19,744 bases of DNA. Origin: Prevotellaceae bacterium. GTDB lineage: Bacteria; Bacteroidota; Bacteroidia; Bacteroidales; UBA932. The notes under the pieces were generated by a model. The model did not search any database. It was not told where the DNA came from and saw only the letters and a program-made list of their open reading frames with translations. A program made the position numbers and the translations under genes. Below are positions 1-7,972 of this stretch, in pieces (position 1 is the stretch's first letter; each line of letters starts with the position of its first letter). The stretch lies in assembly GCA_031284065.1 (NCBI GenBank), contig JAITAP010000242.1, positions 1 through 19,744 of the forward strand, read 5' to 3'.

Positions 1-1104
1 TTTTGTTAAATGCTTTGCCCTTACCAAGCAGTACGCCGACAGCGCGACGAGGAAGAAAGCTACGGCAAAAGCCCAGCGGTTGGCCTCGCGGGAGGTAGCC
101 GTCAGCTCGTAGTCGTCCGTCAGGAAGCGCACTGCCGTAACTTTCCACCTCAAGGTATCCTGATTAATCAGCGGGGTGTTTGCGTCAACAAGCGTGCCGG
201 GGAGGGTTAAGACGTACTCAACGTTATTGGCAAACAATTTTTCTTCCAAACGTTCCAGACGCTTCCCGCGATTCTCGCACAGCGTGTCAATCTGTGCCTC
301 GTTTTGCCGGTACAAATCCGAAAAATAGCCTGTTTCGAAGTATTTATCAAGCATCCGGTATATGACTTCAACCATTTGAGGCTGGTTTTCCATATCCTTT
401 TCGTAAAACTTACCCTCGATAACAACCATCAGGAACAGGGTGTCTTTTGCGGCCGGAAGCTGGGAAGCGTAAGGGCTGTTGCCCAAGCGGTTTTCAAAAT
501 CGCAGATGGCTTCAAAGCAGGCTTCATAGAAATTCCTTGAGCGCCACGCGTAGAAACGCTTTGCAATTTCGTCCAGCTTATCATTCAGCTCCATCCCGTT
601 CATTCCCCGACAGGCGGATAAGTCTCCCCGCAGCCACAGCATTTGCTCGTCCCGGCTCATGTACTTGTCTATCGCAACCGGCATTTGGTCGGCAATGCCG
701 GGGTAAACGGCTTTGAACGTGTAGTAGGTGTAAAACCACCTGAAACGTTTTTGGAAGGTTTCCGTTGGAGCCGCCAGCGGGCGAAATTCTTCCTCCTTAC
801 ATCGCAGCCCTGCGGAAATTTCGTTGATAGCGCGGAACGTCCGGCTGATTTTTCCGTTGTACTCCACGCCGCGCTTTTGGTAATGCTCATCGCTGTCCGT
901 CGTTGTAATTTTCCAGCCGGAGTCAAGGTAAAACATGTAGGGGTTGTGCTTCATGTTGCCGGCCAAAAAAGCCGAGTCGCACTTTGCGTACACCTCCCGC
1001 AGGCAGGAGCCGTCGGCGTTGATGCTTGTTACCACTTTATAATTGCTGACGCATGATACCATGCCGCACATTAGCAATCCTCCAATAAGTACATTCGCTT
1101 TCAT
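1..1104 (-). CDS. Putative lipoprotein with C-terminal membrane helix, third gene of ECF sigma cassette (partial)
   Basis: An uninterrupted frame of 368 codons starts with ATG at 1104 and is still open at the left edge, so the C-terminus is missing. The N-terminus is a lipoprotein signal with a lipobox-like MVSC and the lipidated cysteine at residue 18. The middle is a mixed, fairly charged domain with several cysteines and aromatics that I do not recognise. Near the end of the visible part, residues 344-361 (start WAFAVAFF) form a hydrophobic helix followed by basic residues, so the protein would be anchored at both ends. It starts 12 bp after the anti-sigma-like gene and is probably co-transcribed with it and the sigma factor. 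That context suggests an envelope sensor or accessory regulator, but this is inference; no catalytic motif was seen. Confidence 0.75.
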   Translation of the reverse strand, partial: MKANVLIGGLLMCGMVSCVSNYKVVTSINADGSCLREVYAKCDSAFLAGNMKHNPYMFYLDSGWKITTTDSDEHYQKRGVEYNGKISRTFRAINEISAGLRCKEEEFRPLAAPTETFQKRFRWFYTYYTFKAVYPGIADQMPVAIDKYMSRDEQMLWLRGDLSACRGMNGMELNDKLDEIAKRFYAWRSRNFYEACFEAICDFENRLGNSPYASQLPAAKDTLFLMVVIEGKFYEKDMENQPQMVEVIYRMLDKYFETGYFSDLYRQNEAQIDTLCENRGKRLERLEEKLFANNVEYVLTLPGTLVDANTPLINQDTLRWKVTAVRFLTDDYELTATSREANRWAFAVAFFLVALSAYCLVRAKHLTK

Positions 1105-1116
1105 AGTAAATCATTT

Positions 1117-1554
1117 TTAAAAGTTGTCTTGCATGTTTATTGAGCGCAGGTAGGCGGCGTAGCGCTGCTCTTTTCTATTTTGTTCGCCTAATTTTTCCCT
1201 GATAATTTCTGTAATGCTCATTTTTCCGGACTCTGCGCTGCCGATAGCGCAAATTTGCGGCATGTTGGGAGTATCAACCCTTGCCTGCCCGACAAGTAGA
1301 GCCGCCGGCTTTACTTCGTCCTGACGGAGTGGCGCAAATTGTGAGGCTTGGTACATCAGCAGGCAAAGCATCAGGCAGGCGGCTACGCCGGACAGCCACC
1401 CCGTAATGCGCAGGGCCTTGCACTTCTTTTTGTTTTGGGCAATGTGCTCGACTTGCGCCATAACGCTTCGCGTTAACGCCTCCGAGTCTTCGGGCGCAGG
1501 CGAGGCGCGCCTGAGGTAGCCGATAATTTCTTCGTATGTTCTCCTGTTCTCCAT
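1117..1554 (-). CDS. Small membrane protein, probable anti-sigma factor
   Basis: The protein has 145 residues from the ATG at 1554. The N-terminal 48 residues are charged and presumably cytoplasmic (begin MENRRTYEEI). A single transmembrane helix follows at about residues 50-68, then a periplasmic tail of about 77 residues. This is the plan of a single-pass anti-sigma factor, but there is no FecR domain and no zinc-binding HxxxCxxC motif, so the assignment rests on context: it starts 4 bp after the stop codon of an ECF sigma factor. An alternative ATG at 1572 would overlap the sigma gene; I prefer 1554 because it gives the tight non-overlapping arrangement and leaves out a stretch that only reads through the sigma 3' end. 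The known family role would be to hold the sigma factor at the membrane until an envelope signal arrives. Confidence 0.7.
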   Translation of the reverse strand: MENRRTYEEIIGYLRRASPAPEDSEALTRSVMAQVEHIAQNKKKCKALRITGWLSGVAACLMLCLLMYQASQFAPLRQDEVKPAALLVGQARVDTPNMPQICAIGSAESGKMSITEIIREKLGEQNRKEQRYAAYLRSINMQDNF

Positions 1555-1558
1555 AATT

Positions 1559-2113
1559 TTATGATGCTGCATTGATTTTACTTCTGATATACTTTCGCGC
1601 AAGGTGCAGGTTGCTTTTAATTTGTCCGGCGGACAGTCCCGTTACTTCTTCAATCTCTCCCGCCTCCAAACCCTCTATGTCGCTAAGCGTGAACACCAGC
1701 TTTTGCTTTGGGGAGAGGCGGTTGGTCAGGTACATGATCAATTCTTTCAGCTCGCGATTTGCACTGGCAGTCTCCACCTGCTCCGGAGAGGGGATGCTCA
1801 GCGCGGCGGCGGGGGGCAGGGCTCCGGCTACCTCCGCGCTGCGCGACGCGGAGCGCAGCTTGTCGTAGCACATGTTGCAGGTTATTCTGTATATCCACGT
1901 CGAAAACCGGTACCGGGAGTTATACCTGCCCAGCTGTAGCCATGCCTTGACAAAAACTTCCTGCACCATATCCTGCGCATCTTCGCTGCTGCACAGCAAG
2001 CGGAACGCTAACCGAAAAACGAGCGACTGAAATGCAGCAACCAGCTGCCCAAAGGCCTTTGTGTCGCCCTGCCTGCTGCAAGCAATCAATTTCTGTACTG
2101 TTTCGTGCTCCAT
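1559..2113 (-). CDS. ECF-type RNA polymerase sigma factor
   Basis: The protein has 184 residues, the usual length for an extracytoplasmic-function sigma factor. Region 2 (about residues 20-90) contains the core-binding and -10 recognition segment, with DMVQEVFVKAW and FSTWIYRITCN. Region 4 (about residues 125-178) carries a helix-turn-helix with LSPKQKLVFTLSDIEGL and GLSAGQIKSNLHLARK. The start at 2113 (MEHETVQKLI) was chosen over an upstream in-frame ATG at 2164 because region 2 begins soon after it and the upstream extension is not sigma-like. It is followed at once by the anti-sigma-like gene and diverges from the TonB-dependent receptor at 2281. Control of that receptor operon and of its own cassette is a reasonable inference but is not shown by the sequence. 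Confidence 0.93.
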   Translation of the reverse strand: MEHETVQKLIACSRQGDTKAFGQLVAAFQSLVFRLAFRLLCSSEDAQDMVQEVFVKAWLQLGRYNSRYRFSTWIYRITCNMCYDKLRSASRSAEVAGALPPAAALSIPSPEQVETASANRELKELIMYLTNRLSPKQKLVFTLSDIEGLEAGEIEEVTGLSAGQIKSNLHLARKYIRSKINAAS

Positions 2114-2249
2114 CCGGAAAAAGTATTTTATACCGAATATACGGGAAAAAACCGGTTTGGTCAAAATAGCGACAATTTCGTAACTCTTTGTTCACAGCTT
2201 CACAGCCAATTTGTAGCAAATCCGCAATGCTTCTTTAACCGGCCTGCCC

Positions 2250-2257
2250 TACTTTTG
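2250..2257 (+). promoter_or_regulatory. Probable -7 promoter element of the TonB receptor operon
   Basis: TACTTTTG matches the Bacteroidetes -7 consensus TAnnTTTG and lies 23 bp before the receptor ATG. No good TTTG -33 element is found 19-23 bp upstream, so the promoter may depend on an activator or on the divergent ECF sigma factor. Assigned by motif and position only. Confidence 0.45.
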
Positions 2258-2280
2258 TCCCAAACTTGTTAAGGGAAAAA

Positions 2281-5094
2281 ATGAGGTATTCACTTTTAAT
2301 CACCGCCGTGCTGTTCGCAGGCATAGCATCGGCAAGCTCCATCAGGGGAATCGTGAAAGACGCACAAACGGGCGAGGAGCTGGTTGGCGTTACAATTGCG
2401 CTGAAAGAAGAGCCGACGAAAGGCGCCGTGAGCGGGCTGAACGGCAGCTTTGCCATCCACGCCTTGCAAAACTCCGGCGTTTTGGTTTGCACATATTTGG
2501 GGTATAAGGCGGAAGAGGTGCCGTTTGGCGCAGGCGCGATTCGCGAAACGCCTGCGCCGCTCACCATCCGCCTTGAACCGGCGCACCTCGAGGTGGACGA
2601 GGTGGTGGTGTACGGACATGCCGCCGACGATACCGAAGCCGGAGCGCGCAGCGCAGAGCGAATATCGCCGCGCGTGGTGAGCGTGGTGAGCGCAAAGGCT
2701 ATTGAGCTCTCGCCGGACGTTACGGTGGCCAACGTGATACAGCGCGTTTCGGGGGTTACCGTAGAGCGCAGCCGCAGCGGCGACGGGCAGTACGCCATCC
2801 TGAGGGGAATGGATAAGCGGTACAGCTACACGCTGGTGAACGGCGTGAAAATTCCAAGCCCCGACAGCAAAAACCGCTTTGTCCCGCTGGATATTTTCCC
2901 TTCGGAGCTGTTAGACCGCTTGGAGGTAACCAAGTCGCTCACCGCCGACATGGAGGGCGACGCTGTGGGCGGCGCTGTTAACCTTGCCATGAAAGACGCT
3001 CCCGCGCGTCGCAGCGTGCAGGCGAGCATATCCACCGGCTACAACGCCCTGTTCCTCTCCCGCGATTTCTACTCTTTCGACGCGGGGGCTGCCGCCAAAG
3101 CCTCGCCCTACGAGCTGTACGGGGAGAGCTATCCTGCCAAAGCCCGCGATTTCTCCGGCAGCCTTATTCGCCTCAGGGCAGGCGGCGCATCGCCTGCCCT
3201 GAGTGGCGGCTTCTCCTGCGGCGACAGGCTGCTCGGCGGGCGGCTGGGGATTATGCTCGCGGGGAGCTACCAAAACACCTATCGGGGCAGCAACAGCGTT
3301 TACTACGGCGCGACAACCGCCACCAGCGACGCCTCCAACCTGCCTGTGCTCACCGACAAGAACGACCGCACCTACTCCGAGCAGCACACCCGCTACGGGC
3401 TGCACGCCAAGCTGGACTACCGCCTCGCCCCGCAGCACAAGCTGACGTGGTACAACGCCTACATGGACCTTAGCGAGGCGCAGGTGAGGGACAACCGCAA
3501 GACCGACCTGAGCATTGGCTACAACCCCGCGCAGGGCGACTGCAACCTTTCCTTCGACACGCGCTTCCGCCTCAACCGCCAGAGCGTGGCGAACAGCACG
3601 CTAAAGGGCGCTCACCGCTTTGGCGCGGGGGCGCTCCGGATCGAGTGGTCGGGGGCATACTCCAGAGCGTTCAGCGAAACGCCCGACAATGCTTCCGTAT
3701 ATACCCAAGCTACGGTGCGGAGCGGGGTGGAGAACCTCACCTCAGTGGTAACGCTCGGAGGCGCCGACCGCCGCTGGGAGCACAACGCCGACGAGGATTG
3801 GGCGGGATACCTCAACCTTGCCTACACCCACGCGGCGGAGGAGCTGGGCGCAGAGGTGGAGCTTGCGGCGGGGGCGCTCTACCGCGACAAGCAGCGCGGC
3901 AACTTTTTTAACCAATACGATTTCAGACCTTACGACGAGGGCAAGCCCGAAGGCGCACGCAGCAACCTCGTCAAGGGTGTTGACTGGAATGACTACAGCG
4001 AAATCAGCTTTATGGTCTTCACGCCGCACGGCGCGGTGGGAAATCCGCTGAACTACGACGCTTCCGAAAGGATAGCGGCGGGCTACGGGCAGGCTACGGT
4101 AAAGACGCACGGCCGCAGGCCGCTACGCCTCACCGCAGGCGTGCGGGCGGAGGCGACAGAGCAAGGCTACTACCTCAAGTACGCCATTGCCGGAGCGCCG
4201 AACACCGGCAGCCAAACCTACGCGGACTACCTGCCCAGCGTGCACCTGAAGTACTCGCCCACAGGCAACAGCAGCGTCCGCGCCTCGTACTACAAGTCCA
4301 TCAACCGCCCGAGCTTTTTCGAGATAGTGCCCTACCGTATTCTCAACGAGGACTTCACGGAGGCGGGCAACCCCGACCTGAAGCATACCGTAGCGCACAA
4401 CGCAGAGCTAAGGTACGAGTTTTTCCCCCGCCCGTCGGAGCAGCTCATGGCGGGGCTGTTCTACAAGAGGCTCGAAAACCCCATTGAGTACGGGATGCTG
4501 ATGCAGGGGCAGGGGACTTTCTACATGCCTGCCAACTTTGGCAACGCCACCAACTACGGGCTGGAGGTGGATGTGACCAAGTACTTCTACGCTTTTGGGG
4601 TAAAGGCTAACTATACCTTTACGCAGTCGCAGATTACCACCACCAAGCTGCTCAGCTACGACAACCCCGACCCCGAAGCTTCTGAAAAGATACTCGTGAG
4701 GAACGTTGAGAAAACACGCCCGCTCAACGGGCAGTCGAAGCATGTTGCCAACCTCTCGCTGCTCTACACGGGTGTGCGGAGCGGCTGGAACGCACAGCTT
4801 GCCCTCTCCTACACCGGCGACAGGCTCTACGCCGTGTCGCGCTACATTGACAACGACATTTGGCAGGGAGGGTACCTACAGCTGGATGCGGCGGCGGAAA
4901 AAAAGTTCAGGATGGGCGTAAGCCTTTTTGCTAAGGCAACCAACCTGCTCAACACGCCAATGGTGCGCTACCTCAAGAAGCAAAACGCCGCCAACGAAAA
5001 CGTGGCGGGATACGACAGGTACCGCAGCGGAACGCTCGTGCGCAAAGACTACTACGGCCAAATGCTGCAAGTGGGAGCAAGGTACAGGTTTTGA
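2281..5094 (+). CDS. TonB-dependent outer-membrane receptor
   Basis: The protein has 937 residues. A signal peptide (about 1-18, ending IASA) is followed by a carboxypeptidase-regulatory-like domain (about 21-105, IRGIVKDAQTGEELVGV). A likely TonB-contact segment, VDEVVVYG, lies near 105-112. The plug domain (about 128-240) includes VANVIQRVSGVTVERS, ILRGMDKRY and DAVGGAVNL. The rest is a long beta-barrel ending in the terminal aromatic motif GARYRF. No STN signalling domain precedes the regulatory-like domain, so classical FecA-type signalling through the receptor N-terminus is not expected. The overall look is that of TonB receptors in the Xanthomonas/Caulobacter-type class rather than SusC, and no SusD partner is present. 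The start at 2281 gives a proper signal peptide; an in-frame start 15 bp upstream is less likely. Imported substrate unknown. It heads an operon with a beta-helix lipoprotein and a phosphatase. Confidence 0.93.
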   Translation: MRYSLLITAVLFAGIASASSIRGIVKDAQTGEELVGVTIALKEEPTKGAVSGLNGSFAIHALQNSGVLVCTYLGYKAEEVPFGAGAIRETPAPLTIRLEPAHLEVDEVVVYGHAADDTEAGARSAERISPRVVSVVSAKAIELSPDVTVANVIQRVSGVTVERSRSGDGQYAILRGMDKRYSYTLVNGVKIPSPDSKNRFVPLDIFPSELLDRLEVTKSLTADMEGDAVGGAVNLAMKDAPARRSVQASISTGYNALFLSRDFYSFDAGAAAKASPYELYGESYPAKARDFSGSLIRLRAGGASPALSGGFSCGDRLLGGRLGIMLAGSYQNTYRGSNSVYYGATTATSDASNLPVLTDKNDRTYSEQHTRYGLHAKLDYRLAPQHKLTWYNAYMDLSEAQVRDNRKTDLSIGYNPAQGDCNLSFDTRFRLNRQSVANSTLKGAHRFGAGALRIEWSGAYSRAFSETPDNASVYTQATVRSGVENLTSVVTLGGADRRWEHNADEDWAGYLNLAYTHAAEELGAEVELAAGALYRDKQRGNFFNQYDFRPYDEGKPEGARSNLVKGVDWNDYSEISFMVFTPHGAVGNPLNYDASERIAAGYGQATVKTHGRRPLRLTAGVRAEATEQGYYLKYAIAGAPNTGSQTYADYLPSVHLKYSPTGNSSVRASYYKSINRPSFFEIVPYRILNEDFTEAGNPDLKHTVAHNAELRYEFFPRPSEQLMAGLFYKRLENPIEYGMLMQGQGTFYMPANFGNATNYGLEVDVTKYFYAFGVKANYTFTQSQITTTKLLSYDNPDPEASEKILVRNVEKTRPLNGQSKHVANLSLLYTGVRSGWNAQLALSYTGDRLYAVSRYIDNDIWQGGYLQLDAAAEKKFRMGVSLFAKATNLLNTPMVRYLKKQNAANENVAGYDRYRSGTLVRKDYYGQMLQVGARYRF

Positions 5095-5112
5095 CGGCAG
5101 GTATTAGCGCCA

Positions 5113-5130
5113 ATCCCCCGCAGGGGGGGA
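5113..5130 (+). terminator. GC-rich hairpin between receptor and lipoprotein genes
   Basis: An inverted repeat, ATCCCCC-GCA-GGGGGGAT (one extra G), lies 18 bp after the receptor stop codon. It is followed by AT-rich sequence but not by a run of T, so it is more likely a partial terminator or an RNA-stabilising hairpin inside the operon than a strong terminator. Confidence 0.4.
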
Positions 5131-5144
5131 TAATTTACTAATTA

Positions 5145-5190
5145 ACTATTATTCATTTTTCATTAATTCATCATTCATCATTAATTCATT
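5145..5190. repeat. AT-rich reiterated word in the lipoprotein leader
   Basis: The leader repeats ATTCAT/CATTAATTCAT words several times in about 45 bp and then changes to an A-rich run immediately before the ATG at 5208. The A-rich, unstructured start region is typical of Bacteroidetes translation initiation without Shine-Dalgarno pairing. A closely related word precedes the phosphatase gene at 6911-6939. Confidence 0.55.
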
Positions 5191-5207
5191 AAACAACAAA
5201 AAAACAA

Positions 5208-6794
5208 ATGAGAACAACAAGCACATTCCTATCCTTATCGCTGACGGCCGCTGTGCTGCTGACGGCGTGCACCAACAACGACGAAGACCTCTCGGTGAAA
5301 GGCATCGGCCTTTCGGAAGCTTCGCTAACCCTTAAGCCCGGCGACAAGAGAACGCTCACGGTTACGTTCTTCCCCGACAACGCCGCCAACAAAGAGGTGA
5401 GCTGGAGCACCTCCGACCCCGACGTGGCCGCCGTTGACGGCGGAGAGGTAACCGCCATCAAGCCGGGCAGCGCGGTAATCACCGCCACCGCAGCCGACGG
5501 GGGCGAAAAGGCCACCTGCTCCGCGACCGTCTCGCTGAACGACCCGATGAACGTTACCGGCAGCGTGGAGGGTACGTGGAAAAAGTACTCCGTTATCAAC
5601 GTTGCGGGGCACATTAACGTGCCGCAGGGCAAGACGCTCACCATCGAAGAGGGCGTGGAGGTGGTAGTCGGCACGGCGGGGCAGGACGCGAATACGACAA
5701 AAATAGAGTTCATCGTCAACGGCAACCTCTACTGCTACGGCACGGCGGAGTCGCCTGTAACCTTCACCGTGCCCGCTGCCGAGCGCACCGCTGCCAACAC
5801 CTTTGCCCGCCTCTGGGGCGGCATTATCGGGAGCGAAACGTGCGGCGAAATTATCCTCGACCACGCGCTGGTGGAGTACACCGGCGCGGTAACCACCGCT
5901 ACTTCTCCCTCCGTAACGGCGGGGCTCTTCAAGGCAGGCGGCGGCGAGGGAATGGTGGCGTTCAACACCAATAACCCCGGCGGGAAGTACGTCGTCATCA
6001 ATTCCACCTTCCGCAGCACGGGCGAGGACGCTATCTACGTTCAGGGCGGCAGCTGCATTTTTGCCAACAACCTGTTCTACGCCTGCGGCGAGGCGGGCGG
6101 CGAAGCCATCAACGTCAAGGCCGGGTGCAAGGTTGACGCGGCAGGCAACCTGATGTACAGCCCCAACACCAACGGCTTTAAGCTCTCCAACGCCGGCAGC
6201 AGCGTAACGCGCAGTCAGGCGCAAATCAACGCCTACAACAATACCATCATCAACGCCGGCTGGCGGCGCGACCCCAACAAGCCTAAGGGCGGCTCGGTGT
6301 GGGCAGAGGCGGGATGCCTCGTGAACGTTTACAACAACCTTATCGTGAACTGCATGTTCGGCGCAAAAGCGCCCAAGTTTGGCGTAGATGCAAGCGATGG
6401 CCCCGACCTCAGCAGCAAGATCGACTACAACTACTACGCTTCGGGAACGGCGCAGAGCAACGTGTCGCAGCACGTGCAGAACGGCACCGTTACCTCATTC
6501 GACGGCTTTAAGCCCGGCGTAACAGACGTGGTTTACGGAGAGCACGACGTGCGCGGAACAGCGGCGGGCAGCGGCGACCCACTGTTTGTGAGCTTCCCCT
6601 TTGCCGCCAACCCGCCGCTGAGCTACACGTACGACAGCAGCTGGGATTTTCACCTGCAAGCAACCTCGCCCGCGCTAAGCGGCGGCAACACCAGCTTCAC
6701 GCCCTACTTTAGCGCAACAGGGATTACCGTCAACGGAAAAGAGTACAAATCGCCTGCGCCCGCCGCACACTTTGGGGCTTTCGGCGGGCAGTAA
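5208..6794 (+). CDS. Lipoprotein with BIG_2 Ig-like domain and parallel beta-helix
   Basis: The protein has 528 residues. The signal peptide ends in the lipobox LLTAC, with the lipidated cysteine at residue 21. The next residues, NNDEDL, are acidic, as is common in surface-exported Bacteroidetes lipoproteins. Residues 30-110 form a BIG_2-type Ig-like domain (SLTLKPGDKRTL, VSWSTSDPDVAAVD, GSAVITATA). From about 115 to 465 there are repeated short strands with ladders of Asn, Gly and Val (INAYNNTIINAG, VNVYNNLIVNC) characteristic of right-handed parallel beta-helices. The C-terminal part has DPLFV and FHLQATSPALSGG, a usual ending of such domains, and finishes GAFGGQ. Known relatives include polysaccharide lyases and adhesive surface proteins, but no catalytic residues can be named. 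It lies 113 bp after the TonB receptor and probably acts with it at the cell surface, perhaps in substrate capture. Confidence 0.88.
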   Translation: MRTTSTFLSLSLTAAVLLTACTNNDEDLSVKGIGLSEASLTLKPGDKRTLTVTFFPDNAANKEVSWSTSDPDVAAVDGGEVTAIKPGSAVITATAADGGEKATCSATVSLNDPMNVTGSVEGTWKKYSVINVAGHINVPQGKTLTIEEGVEVVVGTAGQDANTTKIEFIVNGNLYCYGTAESPVTFTVPAAERTAANTFARLWGGIIGSETCGEIILDHALVEYTGAVTTATSPSVTAGLFKAGGGEGMVAFNTNNPGGKYVVINSTFRSTGEDAIYVQGGSCIFANNLFYACGEAGGEAINVKAGCKVDAAGNLMYSPNTNGFKLSNAGSSVTRSQAQINAYNNTIINAGWRRDPNKPKGGSVWAEAGCLVNVYNNLIVNCMFGAKAPKFGVDASDGPDLSSKIDYNYYASGTAQSNVSQHVQNGTVTSFDGFKPGVTDVVYGEHDVRGTAAGSGDPLFVSFPFAANPPLSYTYDSSWDFHLQATSPALSGGNTSFTPYFSATGITVNGKEYKSPAPAAHFGAFGGQ

Positions 6795-6801
6795 AAAATG
6801 T

Positions 6802-6907
6802 GTCCACGAATTACAATGAAAATAATTTGTCCACGAATTACACGAATTACACGAATTTACGCTAATTTTGTCGCTATAATCCGTGAAAATCTGTGCAATC
6901 CGTGGAC
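6802..6907. repeat. Palindromic spacer repeat with CCACGAATTACA arms
   Basis: GTCCACGAATTACA occurs at 6802 and again at 6829, the second copy extended by further CACGAATTA units. At 6876-6907 an imperfect complement appears (ATCCGTGAAAATCTG and CAATCCGTGGAC), so 6829-6907 can fold into a long imperfect hairpin. Similar words are, to my knowledge, frequent between genes in Bacteroidetes and some other phyla. It sits between the beta-helix lipoprotein and the phosphatase without breaking either gene. Confidence 0.7.
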
Positions 6908-6939
6908 AAATAATCATTAACCATTAATCATCAATCATT

Positions 6940-7875
6940 ATGAATCGAATTATTACCGCGCTATGCGCCATGCTGCTTGCCACGTCGTGTACGAATGATG
7001 TTAGCGTCAGCCTCCCCGAAGTCTCCGGCAACGCCGTCAACTTTATTGTCGCAAGCGACTTGGGACGAAACGGCTACTACGAGCAAAAGCCTATAGCCCG
7101 CATCATGGGCTACCTTGCCGGCGAATTGGACGTGGAGCTGATTGCCGCCGCCGGCGACATCCACCACTTCGGCGGCGTGGCGAGCATCAGCGACCCCCTG
7201 TGGATGACCAACTACGAGCTCATATACGACCACCCCGACCTGATGGTAGAGTGGAGCGCGGTGTGCGGCAACCACGAGTATCGAGGCAACACGCAGGCGG
7301 TGCTGGACTACTCCCGCGTGAGCCGCCGCTGGAACGCTCCGGACTACTACTACGCCAAAACGCTGACGGCCGATGACGGCACGCGCTGCCTTTTGGTGTT
7401 CATCAACACCACGCCGCTGATGAGCAAGTACCGCCGCGATACCATCACCTACCCCGACGCTCGCCGACAGGACGCGGGGAGGCAGCTGCGGTGGATTGAC
7501 TCCGTGCTGGAGGCTTCTACCGAAAGGTGGAAGATTGTCATCGGGCACCACCCCGTGTACGCCGAAACCAAGAAAGACGACTCCGAAAGGGCAGACATGC
7601 AGGCTTGCCTTGCGCCCATACTTGAGCGGCGCAAGGTGAACGCCTACTTCTGCGGGCACATCCACAACTTTCAGCACATTCAGCCGGCCTCCTCTGCGGT
7701 GAGCTATGTGGTGAACTCCGCTGGCTCGCTCGCCCGCGCGGTCAAGCCAGCGGAGGGAGCCAAGTTTTGCAACCCCGATCCGGGCTTCACCCTCTGCTCC
7801 GCCAACGCTGACGCATTTCGGTTCTTCTTCATCAACCACAAGGGAAAGATTATTTACAGCTACACGATTGAGTAG
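6940..7875 (+). CDS. Purple-acid-phosphatase-like metallophosphoesterase lipoprotein
   Basis: The protein has 311 residues. Its signal peptide ends ATSC with the lipidated cysteine at residue 17, so it is expected to be membrane-anchored on the outside or in the periplasm. Metal-binding blocks of the calcineurin-like phosphoesterase fold appear in order: SDLG (Asp40), GDIHH (Asp73, with His75/His76), GNHE (Asn111, His112), GHHP (His203, His204) and GHIH (His240, His242). The layout resembles the small tartrate-resistant acid phosphatase group, except that the GDxxY tyrosine ligand position is histidine here. Expected reaction: hydrolysis of phosphate monoesters by a two-metal centre. It is the last gene of the receptor operon, 145 bp after the lipoprotein gene, which hints that the system deals with phosphorylated substrate. 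The start at 6940 gives the lipoprotein signal directly. Confidence 0.88.
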   Translation: MNRIITALCAMLLATSCTNDVSVSLPEVSGNAVNFIVASDLGRNGYYEQKPIARIMGYLAGELDVELIAAAGDIHHFGGVASISDPLWMTNYELIYDHPDLMVEWSAVCGNHEYRGNTQAVLDYSRVSRRWNAPDYYYAKTLTADDGTRCLLVFINTTPLMSKYRRDTITYPDARRQDAGRQLRWIDSVLEASTERWKIVIGHHPVYAETKKDDSERADMQACLAPILERRKVNAYFCGHIHNFQHIQPASSAVSYVVNSAGSLARAVKPAEGAKFCNPDPGFTLCSANADAFRFFFINHKGKIIYSYTIE

Positions 7876-7905
7876 GGTGTAGAGGCGCACGACCGTTGCG
7901 TATTG

Positions 7906-7929
7906 ATACCCCAATGTCGTTGGGGGTAT
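7906..7929 (+). terminator. Hairpin after the phosphatase gene
   Basis: ATACCCCAA pairs with TTGGGGGTAT (one bulged G) around a 5-nt loop, 30 bp after the stop codon. A weak AT tail follows rather than a T run. Because the next gene is convergent, a terminator is expected here; the hairpin could serve both strands. Confidence 0.5.
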
Positions 7930-7972
7930 TCAAATGGCAGCACAATGAAAAAACGCAAACGCCCTGCGAACG

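Noticed and set aside
5325..6473. Long open frame of 382 codons on the minus strand opposite the beta-helix lipoprotein
   Set aside because: It is the antisense shadow of a well-supported gene with GC-rich codons. Its translation is rich in Val, Gly, Ala and Arg with no domain or plausible start.
6961..7914. Open frame of 317 codons opposite the phosphatase gene
   Set aside because: The plus-strand frame has all phosphoesterase motifs and a lipoprotein signal; the antisense product shows no motif.
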